Origin: a bacterium
Lineage (GTDB): Bacteria > BMS3Abin14
Reading direction: 5' to 3'
Length of the DNA stretch: 9,037 nucleotides
NCBI GenBank assembly: GCA_020352595.1
Contig: CP070682.1
Coordinates: forward strand, 1,911,867 to 1,920,903
Shown piece after piece: positions 1-7,148 of this stretch; positions within the stretch are counted from its first letter, which is position 1, and each line of letters begins with the position of its first letter. The position numbers were made by a program, and so were the translations under genes. The notes beneath the pieces were generated by a model, which saw nothing but the letters and a program-made list of their open reading frames with translations, was not told where the DNA came from and searched no databases.

Positions 1-973
1 CGAGGAACATGTATCCCAGCTGGCTCACCGTCGAGTACGCGAGGACCCTTTTGATGTCGTTCTGGACGAGGGCGATGGTGCCGGCGAAGAAGGCCGTGAG
101 GCACCCGACGACAGCCACCACCAGCAGGGACTGGGGGGCCAGGTCAAACAGCACGTGGCTCCTGGAGACCATGTAGACGCCGGCGGTCACCATGGTGGCC
201 GCGTGGATGAGGGCCGACACGGGGGTGGGGCCCTCCATGGCGTCGGGAAGCCAGACGTGCAGGGGAAGCTGGGCCGACTTGCCCGTGGCTCCCACGAAGA
301 GCAGCAGGGTGATCAGGATGACCGTGGTGTCGCCGGTGTGGAAAAGGTGAGGTGCCTCGGCGAACACCTTGGTGAAGGACAGCGTGCCGAAGTTGACGGC
401 GATGAGAAGCATGCCGAGCATGAAACCGAAGTCGCCCACCCGGTTGACCACGAAGGCCTTCTTCCCGGCATTGGCTGCGCTGTCCTTGTGGTACCAGAAC
501 CCGATGAGCAGGTAGGAGCAAAGCCCCACGCCCTCCCAGCCCACGAAGAGGAGGAGGTAGCTGTTGCCGAGGACCAGCAGCAGCATGGCGAACACGAAGA
601 GGTTCAGGTAGAGGAAGTACCTTCTGATCCCCGGATCGTGATGCATGTAGCCGATGGAGTACACGTGGATCAGGAACCCGACGCCGGTGACGACGAGGAT
701 CATGACCGAGGACAGCGGGTCCAGGAGGAACCCGATGTCCGCGGAAAAGATCCCTGACCCGATCCACTGGTAGAGGACCACCTCGGAGGTTCTATGCCCC
801 GACTCCATCCCCAGCAGTCCGAAAACCGACACCACCGAGGCCAGGAAGGAGGCGCCCACCGCGCCGCTGGCCATGATGCCCGCCATGGTCTCCGACATGC
901 GGCGGCCAAAGGCGAGGTTGGCGAGGACGGCCAGTATCGGGAAGAGCGGGACCAGGACTACGGCTTCAGTCAT
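1..973 (-). CDS. nuoL: NADH-quinone oxidoreductase subunit L, N-terminal half (runs off left edge)
   Basis: NuoL is the distal antiporter-like subunit of the complex I membrane arm and moves protons across the cytoplasmic membrane. I translated 324 codons without a stop from the ATG at 973; the family is usually about 600 or more residues, so roughly half is present. The proton-antiporter core is clear: DPLSSVM at 85-91, FVGWEGVGLCSYLLIGFW at 143-160 with the key Glu147 (E. coli Glu144), NRVGDFGF at 177-184, GKSAQLPLHVWLPDAMEGP at 231-249 with Lys232 (E. coli Lys229), HAATMVTAGVY at 257-267, and NDIKRVLAYSTVSQLGYM at 305-322. Several hydrophobic membrane segments alternate with short loops. 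The start is supported by AGGAGA seven bases upstream, and that site overlaps the nuoK stop codon, so the two genes are probably translationally coupled. No frameshift is seen. nuoM and nuoN would be expected beyond the left edge. Confidence 0.97.
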   Translation of the reverse strand, partial: MTEAVVLVPLFPILAVLANLAFGRRMSETMAGIMASGAVGASFLASVVSVFGLLGMESGHRTSEVVLYQWIGSGIFSADIGFLLDPLSSVMILVVTGVGFLIHVYSIGYMHHDPGIRRYFLYLNLFVFAMLLLVLGNSYLLLFVGWEGVGLCSYLLIGFWYHKDSAANAGKKAFVVNRVGDFGFMLGMLLIAVNFGTLSFTKVFAEAPHLFHTGDTTVILITLLLFVGATGKSAQLPLHVWLPDAMEGPTPVSALIHAATMVTAGVYMVSRSHVLFDLAPQSLLVVAVVGCLTAFFAGTIALVQNDIKRVLAYSTVSQLGYMFL

Positions 974-984
974 CGTGTGTTCTC

Positions 985-1287
985 CTAGCCCTTCATCTGG
1001 TTGATCTCATCCACGTTAATCGTCTCCAAATTCCGGAACAGGGCAACGACGATGGCCAGTCCCAGCGCCGCCTCGGCGGCGGCCACGGTCATGACGAAGA
1101 AGACGAATACCTGCCCGGCCGTGTTCTTGAGATAGTGGGAGAAGGCCACGAGGTTGATGTTCACGGCGTTGAGCATCAGTTCGATGGAGAGGAGGATGAT
1201 GATGATGTTCCTGCGCATCAGCACACCCGCAACGCCGATGACGAAGAGGATGGCCGCGAGGATGAGGTAGTGGGTCAGGCCTATCAT
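985..1287 (-). CDS. nuoK: NADH-quinone oxidoreductase subunit K
   Basis: NuoK (ND4L homologue) is a small three-helix membrane subunit of the proton-transfer path next to NuoJ. The product is 100 residues, the normal family length. Both membrane glutamates needed for proton transfer are at the canonical positions: Glu36 in [12 protein letters not shown] and Glu72 in [13 protein letters not shown]. Three hydrophobic helices lie at about 4-23, 28-48 and 60-84. The ATG at 1287 overlaps the nuoJ stop as ATGA, and GGAGG lies seven bases upstream inside nuoJ, so translation is coupled to nuoJ. The same frame stays open much further upstream (to about 1686), but that part is antisense to no known domain, is out of frame with nuoJ and would give an overlong protein; the 100-residue start is the right one. 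The stop is TAG and doubles as part of the nuoL ribosome site. Confidence 0.97.
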   Translation of the reverse strand: MIGLTHYLILAAILFVIGVAGVLMRRNIIIILLSIELMLNAVNINLVAFSHYLKNTAGQVFVFFVMTVAAAEAALGLAIVVALFRNLETINVDEINQMKG

Positions 1288-1796
1288 TCCCGTTCCTCCC
1301 GCTTGGCAAGGACGATGGCACCGAACATCACCACCAGAAGAATCAGCGAGGCCAGCTCGAAGGGGAACAGGAAGGTCGTGTAAAGGGACCCTCCCACCGC
1401 CATGGTGTTGTCCGGCGGCAGGACCTGGACCAGTTCCGCGAAGGGGCCGGGGAAGAGGCCCCGAACCGACAGGACCACCAGCATGAAGACCAGCACCACC
1501 GCCACGATGCCCGCCAGGGAAGCCTGCCTGTGTGTGATGGTCCGGCTGCGCACCTCGGAGAGGTTGAAGAGGAACACCACGAAGAGGTAAAGCACCATCA
1601 GCGCCCCCGCGGGGACGAGGATCTGGATGGCCGCGAGGAACTCCGCGCCGAGGAGGACGAAAAGCCCCGCCACGTGGAAGAAGCACGGCACCAGGAAGAG
1701 CACCGAGTGTACGGGGTTAGGCCTGGAGATGGCCAGCAGGGCCGTCACGACGGCCACCACCGCGAAATAGTAGAACATGATTTCATGCAGACCCAT
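1284..1796 (-). CDS. nuoJ: NADH-quinone oxidoreductase subunit J
   Basis: NuoJ (ND6 homologue) is a five-helix membrane subunit at the junction between the quinone site and the pump modules. The product is 170 residues (E. coli 184). Family features are present: [11 protein letters not shown] at 26-36, a helix-3 region EFLAAIQIL followed by [12 protein letters not shown] at 52-74, and [21 protein letters not shown] near the C-terminus. One oddity stands out: residue 62 is Pro (codon CCC at 1611-1613), where E. coli and most homologues have Tyr (Tyr59 in VYAGAIMVL). The start ATG is preceded by TAGGAG eight bases upstream, and its TAG is the stop codon of nuoI. The gene end overlaps nuoK by four bases. 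The assignment is firm; the effect of the Pro is unknown. Confidence 0.95.
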   Translation of the reverse strand: MGLHEIMFYYFAVVAVVTALLAISRPNPVHSVLFLVPCFFHVAGLFVLLGAEFLAAIQILVPAGALMVLYLFVVFLFNLSEVRSRTITHRQASLAGIVAVVLVFMLVVLSVRGLFPGPFAELVQVLPPDNTMAVGGSLYTTFLFPFELASLILLVVMFGAIVLAKREERE

Positions 1797-1807
1797 AATC
1801 TGAACTC

Positions 1808-2254
1808 CTACAGCCGGTCGTATCGGGGGTCATCCCCCTTGGAGAGCATCTGCTCCTTGACGACCCTGAGTTTGCCTGGATCGGTGACAGTCAACTCGTA
1901 ATCCTGGCCCATGAAGACGGCGTACACGGGACACACCTCCTGGCAGTAACCGCAGTAGATGCACAGGCCCAGGTCCACCTGGTAGCTGTCCACCACCTTC
2001 TCGTGTCCCACGCCCTCGGAGGTCTGGATGGTGATGGCGCTGGAAGGGCAGATCTCGGCGCACAGCCCGCACCCCACGCAGCGCTCCTTTCCGTCAGGAT
2101 GGCGCTTGAGCACGTGGGCTCCGCGGAACCTCTCCGGCAGTTCGTACCTGACCTCGGGGTACCGGAAGGTCACCGGCCTGGAGAAGAAGTATCTGATGGT
2201 GAGGGTGAGCCCCTTGATCAGGTCCGTCTGGAAGATGTTGGTCATTAAACCCAC
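1808..2254 (-). CDS. nuoI: NADH-quinone oxidoreductase subunit I (two [4Fe-4S] ferredoxin-like)
   Basis: NuoI carries electrons from the peripheral Fe-S chain (NuoG) toward the last cluster and quinone. The 148-residue product (E. coli 180) has two full [4Fe-4S] motifs: C59-x2-C62-x2-C65-x3-C69-P (CVGCGLCAEICP) and C98-x2-C101-x2-C104-x3-C108-P (CIYCGYCQEVCP). These would bind clusters N6a and N6b. The N-terminal LIKGLTLTIRYFFSRPVTFRYP is the family's amphipathic membrane-anchoring segment. The most likely start is GTG at 2254, because AGGAGAG lies six bases before it; the in-frame ATG three codons later (2245) would have a 15-base spacing. It begins 16 bases after nuoH. No key residue is missing; the protein is short mainly at its C-terminus. 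Confidence 0.96.
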   Translation of the reverse strand: MGLMTNIFQTDLIKGLTLTIRYFFSRPVTFRYPEVRYELPERFRGAHVLKRHPDGKERCVGCGLCAEICPSSAITIQTSEGVGHEKVVDSYQVDLGLCIYCGYCQEVCPVYAVFMGQDYELTVTDPGKLRVVKEQMLSKGDDPRYDRL

Positions 2255-2260
2255 GAGAGT

Positions 2261-2267
2261 CTCTCCT
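2261..2267 (-). promoter_or_regulatory. Ribosome binding site deciding the GTG start of nuoI
   Basis: On the coding strand AGGAGAG is followed by six bases (ACTCTC) and then GTG. The next in-frame ATG is 15 bases from this site, too far for normal initiation. GAGAG and CTCTC could pair as a tight, tiny hairpin with a one-base loop, which is probably too strained to matter. Confidence 0.7.
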
Positions 2268-2270
2268 GTA

Positions 2271-3290
2271 TCAGGTGATGTGCGTCATCCGCAGGATGCC
2301 CGAGACGAAGACGTTGAAGATGGCCAGAGGCAGGAGCACCTTCCAGCCCAGGGTCATCAGCTGGTCGTAGCGCAGCCGCGGGAAGGTCCACCTGACCCAG
2401 ACGAAGAAGAACATGAACACGGCAACCTTTGCCAGGAACCAGATGGCCGGCATGGCGTACGTCACGAAGGCCGGGGGGAGGAACCCCTCGATGAACGGCC
2501 CGACGATGGGCAGCGGCAGCCACCCCCCGAAGAAAAGGGTGGTCATGACGCAGGAGGCCGAGATCATGGCCACGTATTCGGCCATCATGAACATCGCCCA
2601 TCTCAGGCTGGAGTATTCGACGAAGTAACCGGCAACCAGCTCGCTCTCGGCTTCGGGCAGGTCGAAGGGCAGCCTGTTCGTCTCCGCGAAGGCGGAAACG
2701 AGGAAGAGGAAGAAGCCCAGGAACTGCGGCACAACGAACCAAAGATCCTTCTGGGCCAGGACGATGGTCTTCATGGAAAGGGACCCCGAGTACATGAGCA
2801 CGCCGATGACCGACAGACCCAGGGAGATCTCGTAGCTGATCATCTGCGCCGAGGACCGAAGCCCGCCCAGCAGCGCGTATTTGTTGTTGGACGACCACCC
2901 CGCCATGACGATGCCGAAGACCCCCAGAGAGGACACGGAGAGGATGTAGACCAGCCCGATGTTGATGTCCGAGATGACCAGGTGCGGTCCCACCGGGATG
3001 ACGGCGAAGGTCAGCAGGGCGGGGACGAAGGCCATCAGGGGCGACAGGAAGAACAGCATCTTGTCGGCGTTGGTGGGCAGGATGTCCTCCTTGAAGAACA
3101 GTTTCAGGCCGTCGGCCAGAGGCTGCAGCAGGCCCAGGGGACCTACGTAGAGCGGCCCGTGGCGCTGCTGGATGTGGCCGGAGACCTTGCGCTCCACCCA
3201 GTTCATCACCGTCACACCGCCGAGGGCCACCGTGATGATCCCCACGATCTTGATCAGTGTTATGAGAATGAACAGTCCCAGGTTCTCCAT
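2271..3290 (-). CDS. nuoH: NADH-quinone oxidoreductase subunit H
   Basis: NuoH (ND1 homologue) is the membrane subunit that forms much of the quinone-binding cavity and links it to the proton path. The product has 339 residues, normal for the family, with about eight hydrophobic helices. Signatures in order: ERKVSGHIQQRHGP at 33-46, LLQPLADGLKLFFKEDI at 54-70, AGWSSNNKYALLGGLRSSAQ at 130-149, AETNRLPFDLPEAESELVAG at 202-221 with the acidic loop that lines the quinone entrance, EYSSLRW at 225-231, and RWTFPRLRYDQLM near the C-terminus. The ATG at 3290 has AAGGA seven bases upstream. It follows the TPR gene after 28 bases and precedes nuoI by 16 bases. There is no sign of truncation. Confidence 0.98.
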   Translation of the reverse strand: MENLGLFILITLIKIVGIITVALGGVTVMNWVERKVSGHIQQRHGPLYVGPLGLLQPLADGLKLFFKEDILPTNADKMLFFLSPLMAFVPALLTFAVIPVGPHLVISDINIGLVYILSVSSLGVFGIVMAGWSSNNKYALLGGLRSSAQMISYEISLGLSVIGVLMYSGSLSMKTIVLAQKDLWFVVPQFLGFFLFLVSAFAETNRLPFDLPEAESELVAGYFVEYSSLRWAMFMMAEYVAMISASCVMTTLFFGGWLPLPIVGPFIEGFLPPAFVTYAMPAIWFLAKVAVFMFFFVWVRWTFPRLRYDQLMTLGWKVLLPLAIFNVFVSGILRMTHIT

Positions 3291-3318
3291 GAGGGGTTCC
3301 TTGGCGCCTTCCGGCGGT

Positions 3319-4317
3319 TCAGTACTCCATGGCTCCGGACCGCTTGATCTCCCCGACCTTCTCGAGGAGGAAGTAGGCCTGGCTGTTTTCCGGGTTCAGC
3401 TTGATGGCCTCGTTGAGCATCTGCTCGGCCTTGTCCAGCATGCCCAGGTGGACGTAGCTGTTCCCCAGGTGGTACAGGGCGCTGGAGTCCATGGGGTCGA
3501 GCTGCCTGACCTTGTTGAAGCTCGCGGCCGCGTCCTCGTGCTTGCCCTTTCTGGCCTGGGCGATGCCCAGGTGGTAATAGGCGGCGGTGAACTTGGGGGA
3601 CAGGGAGATGGTCTTCTCGTAGGCCTCGACGGTGGCCTTCATGTCCCCCTTGTGGAAGTACACCTGACCCAGCCAGAAATAGGCCATGACGTATCCGGGC
3701 GAGATGGTCACCACCTTCTTCAGGGACTCCTCGGCCTCCTTGAGCATGCCTTTCTGGAAGTAGACGGTTCCCAGGACGTACAGGGCTCTGGCGAAGTTGG
3801 CCGAGATGTCCAGGGCCCGGCGCAGTTCCGATATCGCCTCGTCGAGCTTGGCGTTCTTCTGGTGCAGGAGCGCCAGCCGGTAGTGGATCTGGGCCGTGTC
3901 CGGGATGAAGCTCTCCACCTTCTTGAAGTGGAATTCGGAGTCGGGCAGGAGCCCCATGGCGTAGTAGGCGAGTCCGAGCCTGTAGTGGACGGCGGGGGAA
4001 GTCGGGTTTGCCGCCTCGGCCTTCTTGTAGTGCTCGATGGATTTGGCCAGCATGCCCTTGTCGTAATAGGCGATCCCCATGTAGTAGTCCGTCATCTGGA
4101 AATCGGGCACCAGCTGGTTCGTCTCCTCCCAGACCTTCAGCGCCTCGTCGAAAAGGCCCCGATGGTAAAGGGAGATCCCCTCCCGGTACAGCCTCTCGGC
4201 CCTCTCCTGGTTTGACAGCTCCTCCTGCTCCTCGATGGAGGCCTCCAGCTTGTGGCCGCACTCCTTGCAGAATCGGCTGTCCTCCGGAATAAGCAGATTG
4301 CACTCCGGACAGATCAT
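3319..4317 (-). CDS. Zinc-ribbon TPR protein inserted between nuoG and nuoH
   Basis: This is a 332-residue protein with no standard place in complex I. Residues 3-20 form a short zinc ribbon (CPEC, ten residues, then CKECG). An acidic linker follows at 25-40, then about eight 34-residue TPR units from about residue 40 to 311 and a short tail. Typical unit features are seen, for example YYMGIAYYDKGMLAKSIEHY at 78-97 and ALYHLGNSYVHLGMLDKAEQ in the last third. There is no signal peptide or membrane helix, so it should be cytoplasmic. TPR arrays bind proteins or peptides; a role as assembly factor, scaffold or regulator of the neighbouring complex is an inference from position only. GGAGGG lies seven bases before the ATG and directly follows the nuoG stop codon, so it is translated as part of the nuo operon. 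Base composition matches its neighbours, so recent transfer is not indicated. Confidence 0.9.
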   Translation of the reverse strand: MICPECNLLIPEDSRFCKECGHKLEASIEEQEELSNQERAERLYREGISLYHRGLFDEALKVWEETNQLVPDFQMTDYYMGIAYYDKGMLAKSIEHYKKAEAANPTSPAVHYRLGLAYYAMGLLPDSEFHFKKVESFIPDTAQIHYRLALLHQKNAKLDEAISELRRALDISANFARALYVLGTVYFQKGMLKEAEESLKKVVTISPGYVMAYFWLGQVYFHKGDMKATVEAYEKTISLSPKFTAAYYHLGIAQARKGKHEDAAASFNKVRQLDPMDSSALYHLGNSYVHLGMLDKAEQMLNEAIKLNPENSQAYFLLEKVGEIKRSGAMEY

Positions 4318-4330
4318 GTCCTTACCCTCC

Positions 4331-7102
4331 CTAAGCGTCCTTTCCCGCCTGCTGGGCGGTTTTGCGCTTCTTGTCCTGGATCTCCCTGACGGTCTTCTTC
4401 AACCTGGCTCCGGGCCCTTCCGTTTCCCTTCTCTTTTCCACCTCGATCCTCTCGATCCTCTTGAGGGAAACGAAAGTGACCCCCTTTTCCTTGTCCTCCT
4501 GGTAATGGGTCAACTCGTTGACAGGAACGTTCCTGTAATGGTTCGGTACGAAAACCGTGCCCGGCATGGACCTGTCCGTGACCTCGATCTGGACCTCGAT
4601 GATCCCCTTGAGGCTGGTCATGCGCACCCAGTCACCGGTCTCGAGGCCCAGTTCCCCGGCGTCCACCGGCGAGACCTCCGCCACCGCGTTGGGCGCCACC
4701 TCGTTGAGGCCCTTGGCCATGGTGGTGGTGGTACCGGAGTGGTAGAGGATGGTCCCCGGCAGGAGGGTGTAGGGGTAGTTGGCCCTGCTTTTGGACGGCT
4801 CCTCCTGATGGACAGGCCTCGTGTGTCCAAGGCCGCTGGTGAACCTGTCCATATGCAGGACCTCCGTGCCCGGGTGATCGGGGCGTGGGCAGGGCCAGTG
4901 GATCCCTCCCCCCTCGAGACGCTCGGGCCGGATCCCGGCGTAGAACGGGATGATGGTGTTGATCTCTCGCAGGATGTCCATGGCCGACCCGTACTCCATG
5001 GGATAGCCGGCGGCGGTGGCCAGGTCGCTGATGATCCTCCAGTCGTCCCTCGTTTCCCCGGGTGACTGCACGGCCTTCCTCACCCTCTGGACCCTGCGGT
5101 CCGTGTTGGTGAACGTGCCGTCCTTTTCGGGGCCGCAGGAGGCTGGCAGGACGACGTCGGCGAACATGGCGGTCTCGGTGAGGAACATGTCCTGGACCAC
5201 GAGGAGGTCCAGGTTCTTGAGCCCTTCCATGACCCGGTCCCTGTCCGGGAAGGCGGAGAGGGGGTTCTCACCCATGATGTAGAGGCCCTTGATCCCGCCC
5301 TGGGCCGCCGCGTCCATCATCTCCATGGCGTTGAGGCCCTCGGTGACCGGGAGGCTGGCTTTCCACTGCTTCTCGAACCAGGTGCGGATGTTCTCGTCGC
5401 TGACGGGCTGGTAGCCGGGGAGGAACCCCTGCAGGGCCCCCATGTCCATGGAACCCTGGATGTTGTTGTATTCCGACAGGGGGATGACGCCCGCCCCCAC
5501 GCGTCCCACGTTGCCGGTGACCAGGGCCAGGTTGACCGCTGCCGTCACCGTGTCCGTGCCGGTGTAGGGACTGGCTCCCCCGAGGGTGATGATGATGGTC
5601 GCGCTCCCGGCCGCGGCGAAGGCCCTGGCGGCCTCCCTGAGCTCTGCTGCGGGGATCCCGGTGACATCCTCGCTCTTCTCGGGGGCGTACTTGACCAGGC
5701 TCTCCTTGAGCTCTTCCAGGCCGTCCACCCTCAGGCGGCAGAACTCCTCGTTCTGCAGCCCTTCCTCCAGGATCACCGAGATCATGGAGTTGAGCAGGGA
5801 CACCGTGGTCCCGGGCCGGTGGCGGAGCCAGATGTCCGAGAACCTGGTGATCTTGACCTTGCGGCTGTAGGCCACCAGGAGCCTGGCGTTGCCCGACCTG
5901 ACCTGCCTGAGCAGCTTCAGGCCGGCGATGTGGTCGTCCTCCGTGATGTTGGAATCCAGCACGAAGATGAAATCCGAGTGCTGGAGATCCTTCAGGGAGT
6001 TGGTGGGGGCGCCCACGCCGAAGGCCTTGCGCAGGGCCTCGATGCCCGGGAAGTGCCCGAAGCGGGCGATGGAGTCCACGTTGTTGGTCCCCATGACGGC
6101 CCGCATGAACTTCTGGAAGAGGTAGTTCTCCTCGTTGGTGCACCGCGCCGAGGCGATGCCTCCGAGGGCATCGGGTCCGTGGGACGCCCTGATCCCCTGG
6201 AAACCCCTGACGACGGCCTCATAGGCCTCCTCCCATGTCGCCGGCGCCAGTTCGCCGTTGCGCCGCACAAGGGGTTTGGTGATCCTCTCCTTGTTGTGGA
6301 CGTACTCGTAACCGAAGCGCCCCTTGCAGCACAGGAAGCCGCTGTTGTTGGAGCCCTCGTCGTCGACGCCGAGCACGTGGTAGATGCGGTCGCCCTTGAC
6401 CTCCAGATTCAGGGTGCACCCCACGCCGCAGAAGGGGCAGGTGGTCCTCACCGGCGTCAGCTCCCAGGAGGGGGCCGTGTGCTTGTAGATCCTGCTGTAA
6501 AGGGAGCCCACCGGACAGGCCTGGATGCACTGGCCGCAGAACTCGCACCCCATGGGGCGGGCGAAGGCCGGCTCCACCACGGTGGGGAATCCGCGGCCTG
6601 AAAAGTCCAGCTCTCCCTCTCCCTGCACCTCGTCGCAGATGCGCACGCAGCGGCCGCAGAGGATGCACCTGTTCTGGTTCATCTCGATGAGGGGCGAAAG
6701 GTAGTCGATCCTCTTGTCCACGTGGACGGATCCGAACCGGCCGTAGTCCCTGCCGTGCTCGAAGGTCATGTCCTGAAGCCGGCACCTGCCGGACTGCGGG
6801 CAGACCGGGCACTCCAGGGGGTGGTAGGTCAGGAGGAGCTCCAGCACCGTCTCCCGGGCCCTCTTGACCCTGGCGGTGTCGGTGAAGATCTCCATACCTT
6901 CCGTGACCGGGACCACACAGGAGGCGAAAAGCCGGTCCGATCCCTCCACTTCCACGACACACATCCTGCAGGATCCGAAGGGCAGAAGGTGCTTGTAATC
7001 GCAGAAGGTCGGGATATCGATTTCCAGTTTCCGGGCGGCCTCCAGGATGGTTGTTCCCCTGGGCACCTGGACCTTCCTGCCGTCAACGGTGATCGTGAAC
7101 AT
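4331..7102 (-). CDS. nuoG: NuoG-type subunit with complete formate-dehydrogenase-like domain lacking the catalytic Cys/Sec
   Basis: This is the large Fe-S subunit of the input arm, 923 residues. Domains in order: a [2Fe-2S] domain with C34, C45, C48, C62; the His-ligated [4Fe-4S] motif H94-x3-C98-x2-C101-x5-C107; a two-cluster ferredoxin domain with C146/149/152/156 and C186/189/192/196; a molybdopterin-type [4Fe-4S] motif C222-x2-C225-x3-C229-x28-C258 (the N7 site in bacterial NuoG), followed by Lys260 as in formate dehydrogenases; then a full molybdopterin oxidoreductase fold with CTNEENYLFQKFMRA at 321-335 and EKDGTFTNTDRRVQRVRKAV, and a C-terminal dinucleotide-binding domain (GLNEVAPNAVAEVSP). 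Where formate dehydrogenases have the catalytic Cys or Sec before a His, this protein has Gly349-His350 (codon GGG). It is therefore probably not a formate dehydrogenase but an electron-relay subunit. A lysine/arginine-rich tail ends the protein. The start at 7102 has GAGGA six bases upstream and lies 46 bases after the nuoF fusion gene. Confidence 0.9.
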   Translation of the reverse strand: MFTITVDGRKVQVPRGTTILEAARKLEIDIPTFCDYKHLLPFGSCRMCVVEVEGSDRLFASCVVPVTEGMEIFTDTARVKRARETVLELLLTYHPLECPVCPQSGRCRLQDMTFEHGRDYGRFGSVHVDKRIDYLSPLIEMNQNRCILCGRCVRICDEVQGEGELDFSGRGFPTVVEPAFARPMGCEFCGQCIQACPVGSLYSRIYKHTAPSWELTPVRTTCPFCGVGCTLNLEVKGDRIYHVLGVDDEGSNNSGFLCCKGRFGYEYVHNKERITKPLVRRNGELAPATWEEAYEAVVRGFQGIRASHGPDALGGIASARCTNEENYLFQKFMRAVMGTNNVDSIARFGHFPGIEALRKAFGVGAPTNSLKDLQHSDFIFVLDSNITEDDHIAGLKLLRQVRSGNARLLVAYSRKVKITRFSDIWLRHRPGTTVSLLNSMISVILEEGLQNEEFCRLRVDGLEELKESLVKYAPEKSEDVTGIPAAELREAARAFAAAGSATIIITLGGASPYTGTDTVTAAVNLALVTGNVGRVGAGVIPLSEYNNIQGSMDMGALQGFLPGYQPVSDENIRTWFEKQWKASLPVTEGLNAMEMMDAAAQGGIKGLYIMGENPLSAFPDRDRVMEGLKNLDLLVVQDMFLTETAMFADVVLPASCGPEKDGTFTNTDRRVQRVRKAVQSPGETRDDWRIISDLATAAGYPMEYGSAMDILREINTIIPFYAGIRPERLEGGGIHWPCPRPDHPGTEVLHMDRFTSGLGHTRPVHQEEPSKSRANYPYTLLPGTILYHSGTTTTMAKGLNEVAPNAVAEVSPVDAGELGLETGDWVRMTSLKGIIEVQIEVTDRSMPGTVFVPNHYRNVPVNELTHYQEDKEKGVTFVSLKRIERIEVEKRRETEGPGARLKKTVREIQDKKRKTAQQAGKDA

Positions 7103-7116
7103 CTAGTTTCCTCTAG
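7103..7116 (-). promoter_or_regulatory. nuoG ribosome site within a possible small hairpin
   Basis: On the coding strand the sequence reads CTAG-AGGAAA-CTAG directly before the ATG of nuoG. The two CTAG tetramers can pair, leaving the ribosome site in a six-base loop. The stem is only four base pairs, so it may have no function. The 46-base gap between the nuoF fusion gene and nuoG is the longest in the window and contains no other signal I can support. Confidence 0.35.
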
Positions 7117-7148
7117 CCTGCGCCTTGGTTTGAATGGGTGCCCCGTGC

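Noticed and set aside
985..1686. A longer 233-residue version of the nuoK frame
   Set aside because: The added 133 residues overlap nuoJ out of frame and lack any hydrophobic membrane pattern. The 100-residue product matches NuoK exactly and has its own ribosome site.
2028..3347. A 439-codon open frame on the plus strand across nuoI and nuoH
   Set aside because: It lies opposite two well-supported membrane/Fe-S genes, its protein is rich in His, Asp, Gly and Gln with no recognisable domain, and long antisense frames are expected in DNA with strong third-position G/C.
3172..4215. A 347-codon plus-strand open frame opposite the TPR gene, with a repeating Leu/Val/Gly/His-rich pattern
   Set aside because: The repetition is the antisense image of the TPR units. 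The minus-strand product has clear TPR and zinc-ribbon motifs, and this one has none.
3319..4317. The TPR gene as a recently inserted foreign gene
   Set aside because: Its base composition and codon use look like the neighbours, and no repeats or insertion-sequence remnants flank it.
6056..6058. Possible in-frame selenocysteine codon at the formate dehydrogenase active site of the NuoG-type protein
   Set aside because: The codon is GGG (Gly), and the reading frame through the whole gene has no internal TGA.
5819..6601. A 260-codon plus-strand open frame opposite nuoG
   Set aside because: It is antisense to conserved Fe-S and molybdopterin-domain sequence, and its composition is that of a shadow frame.
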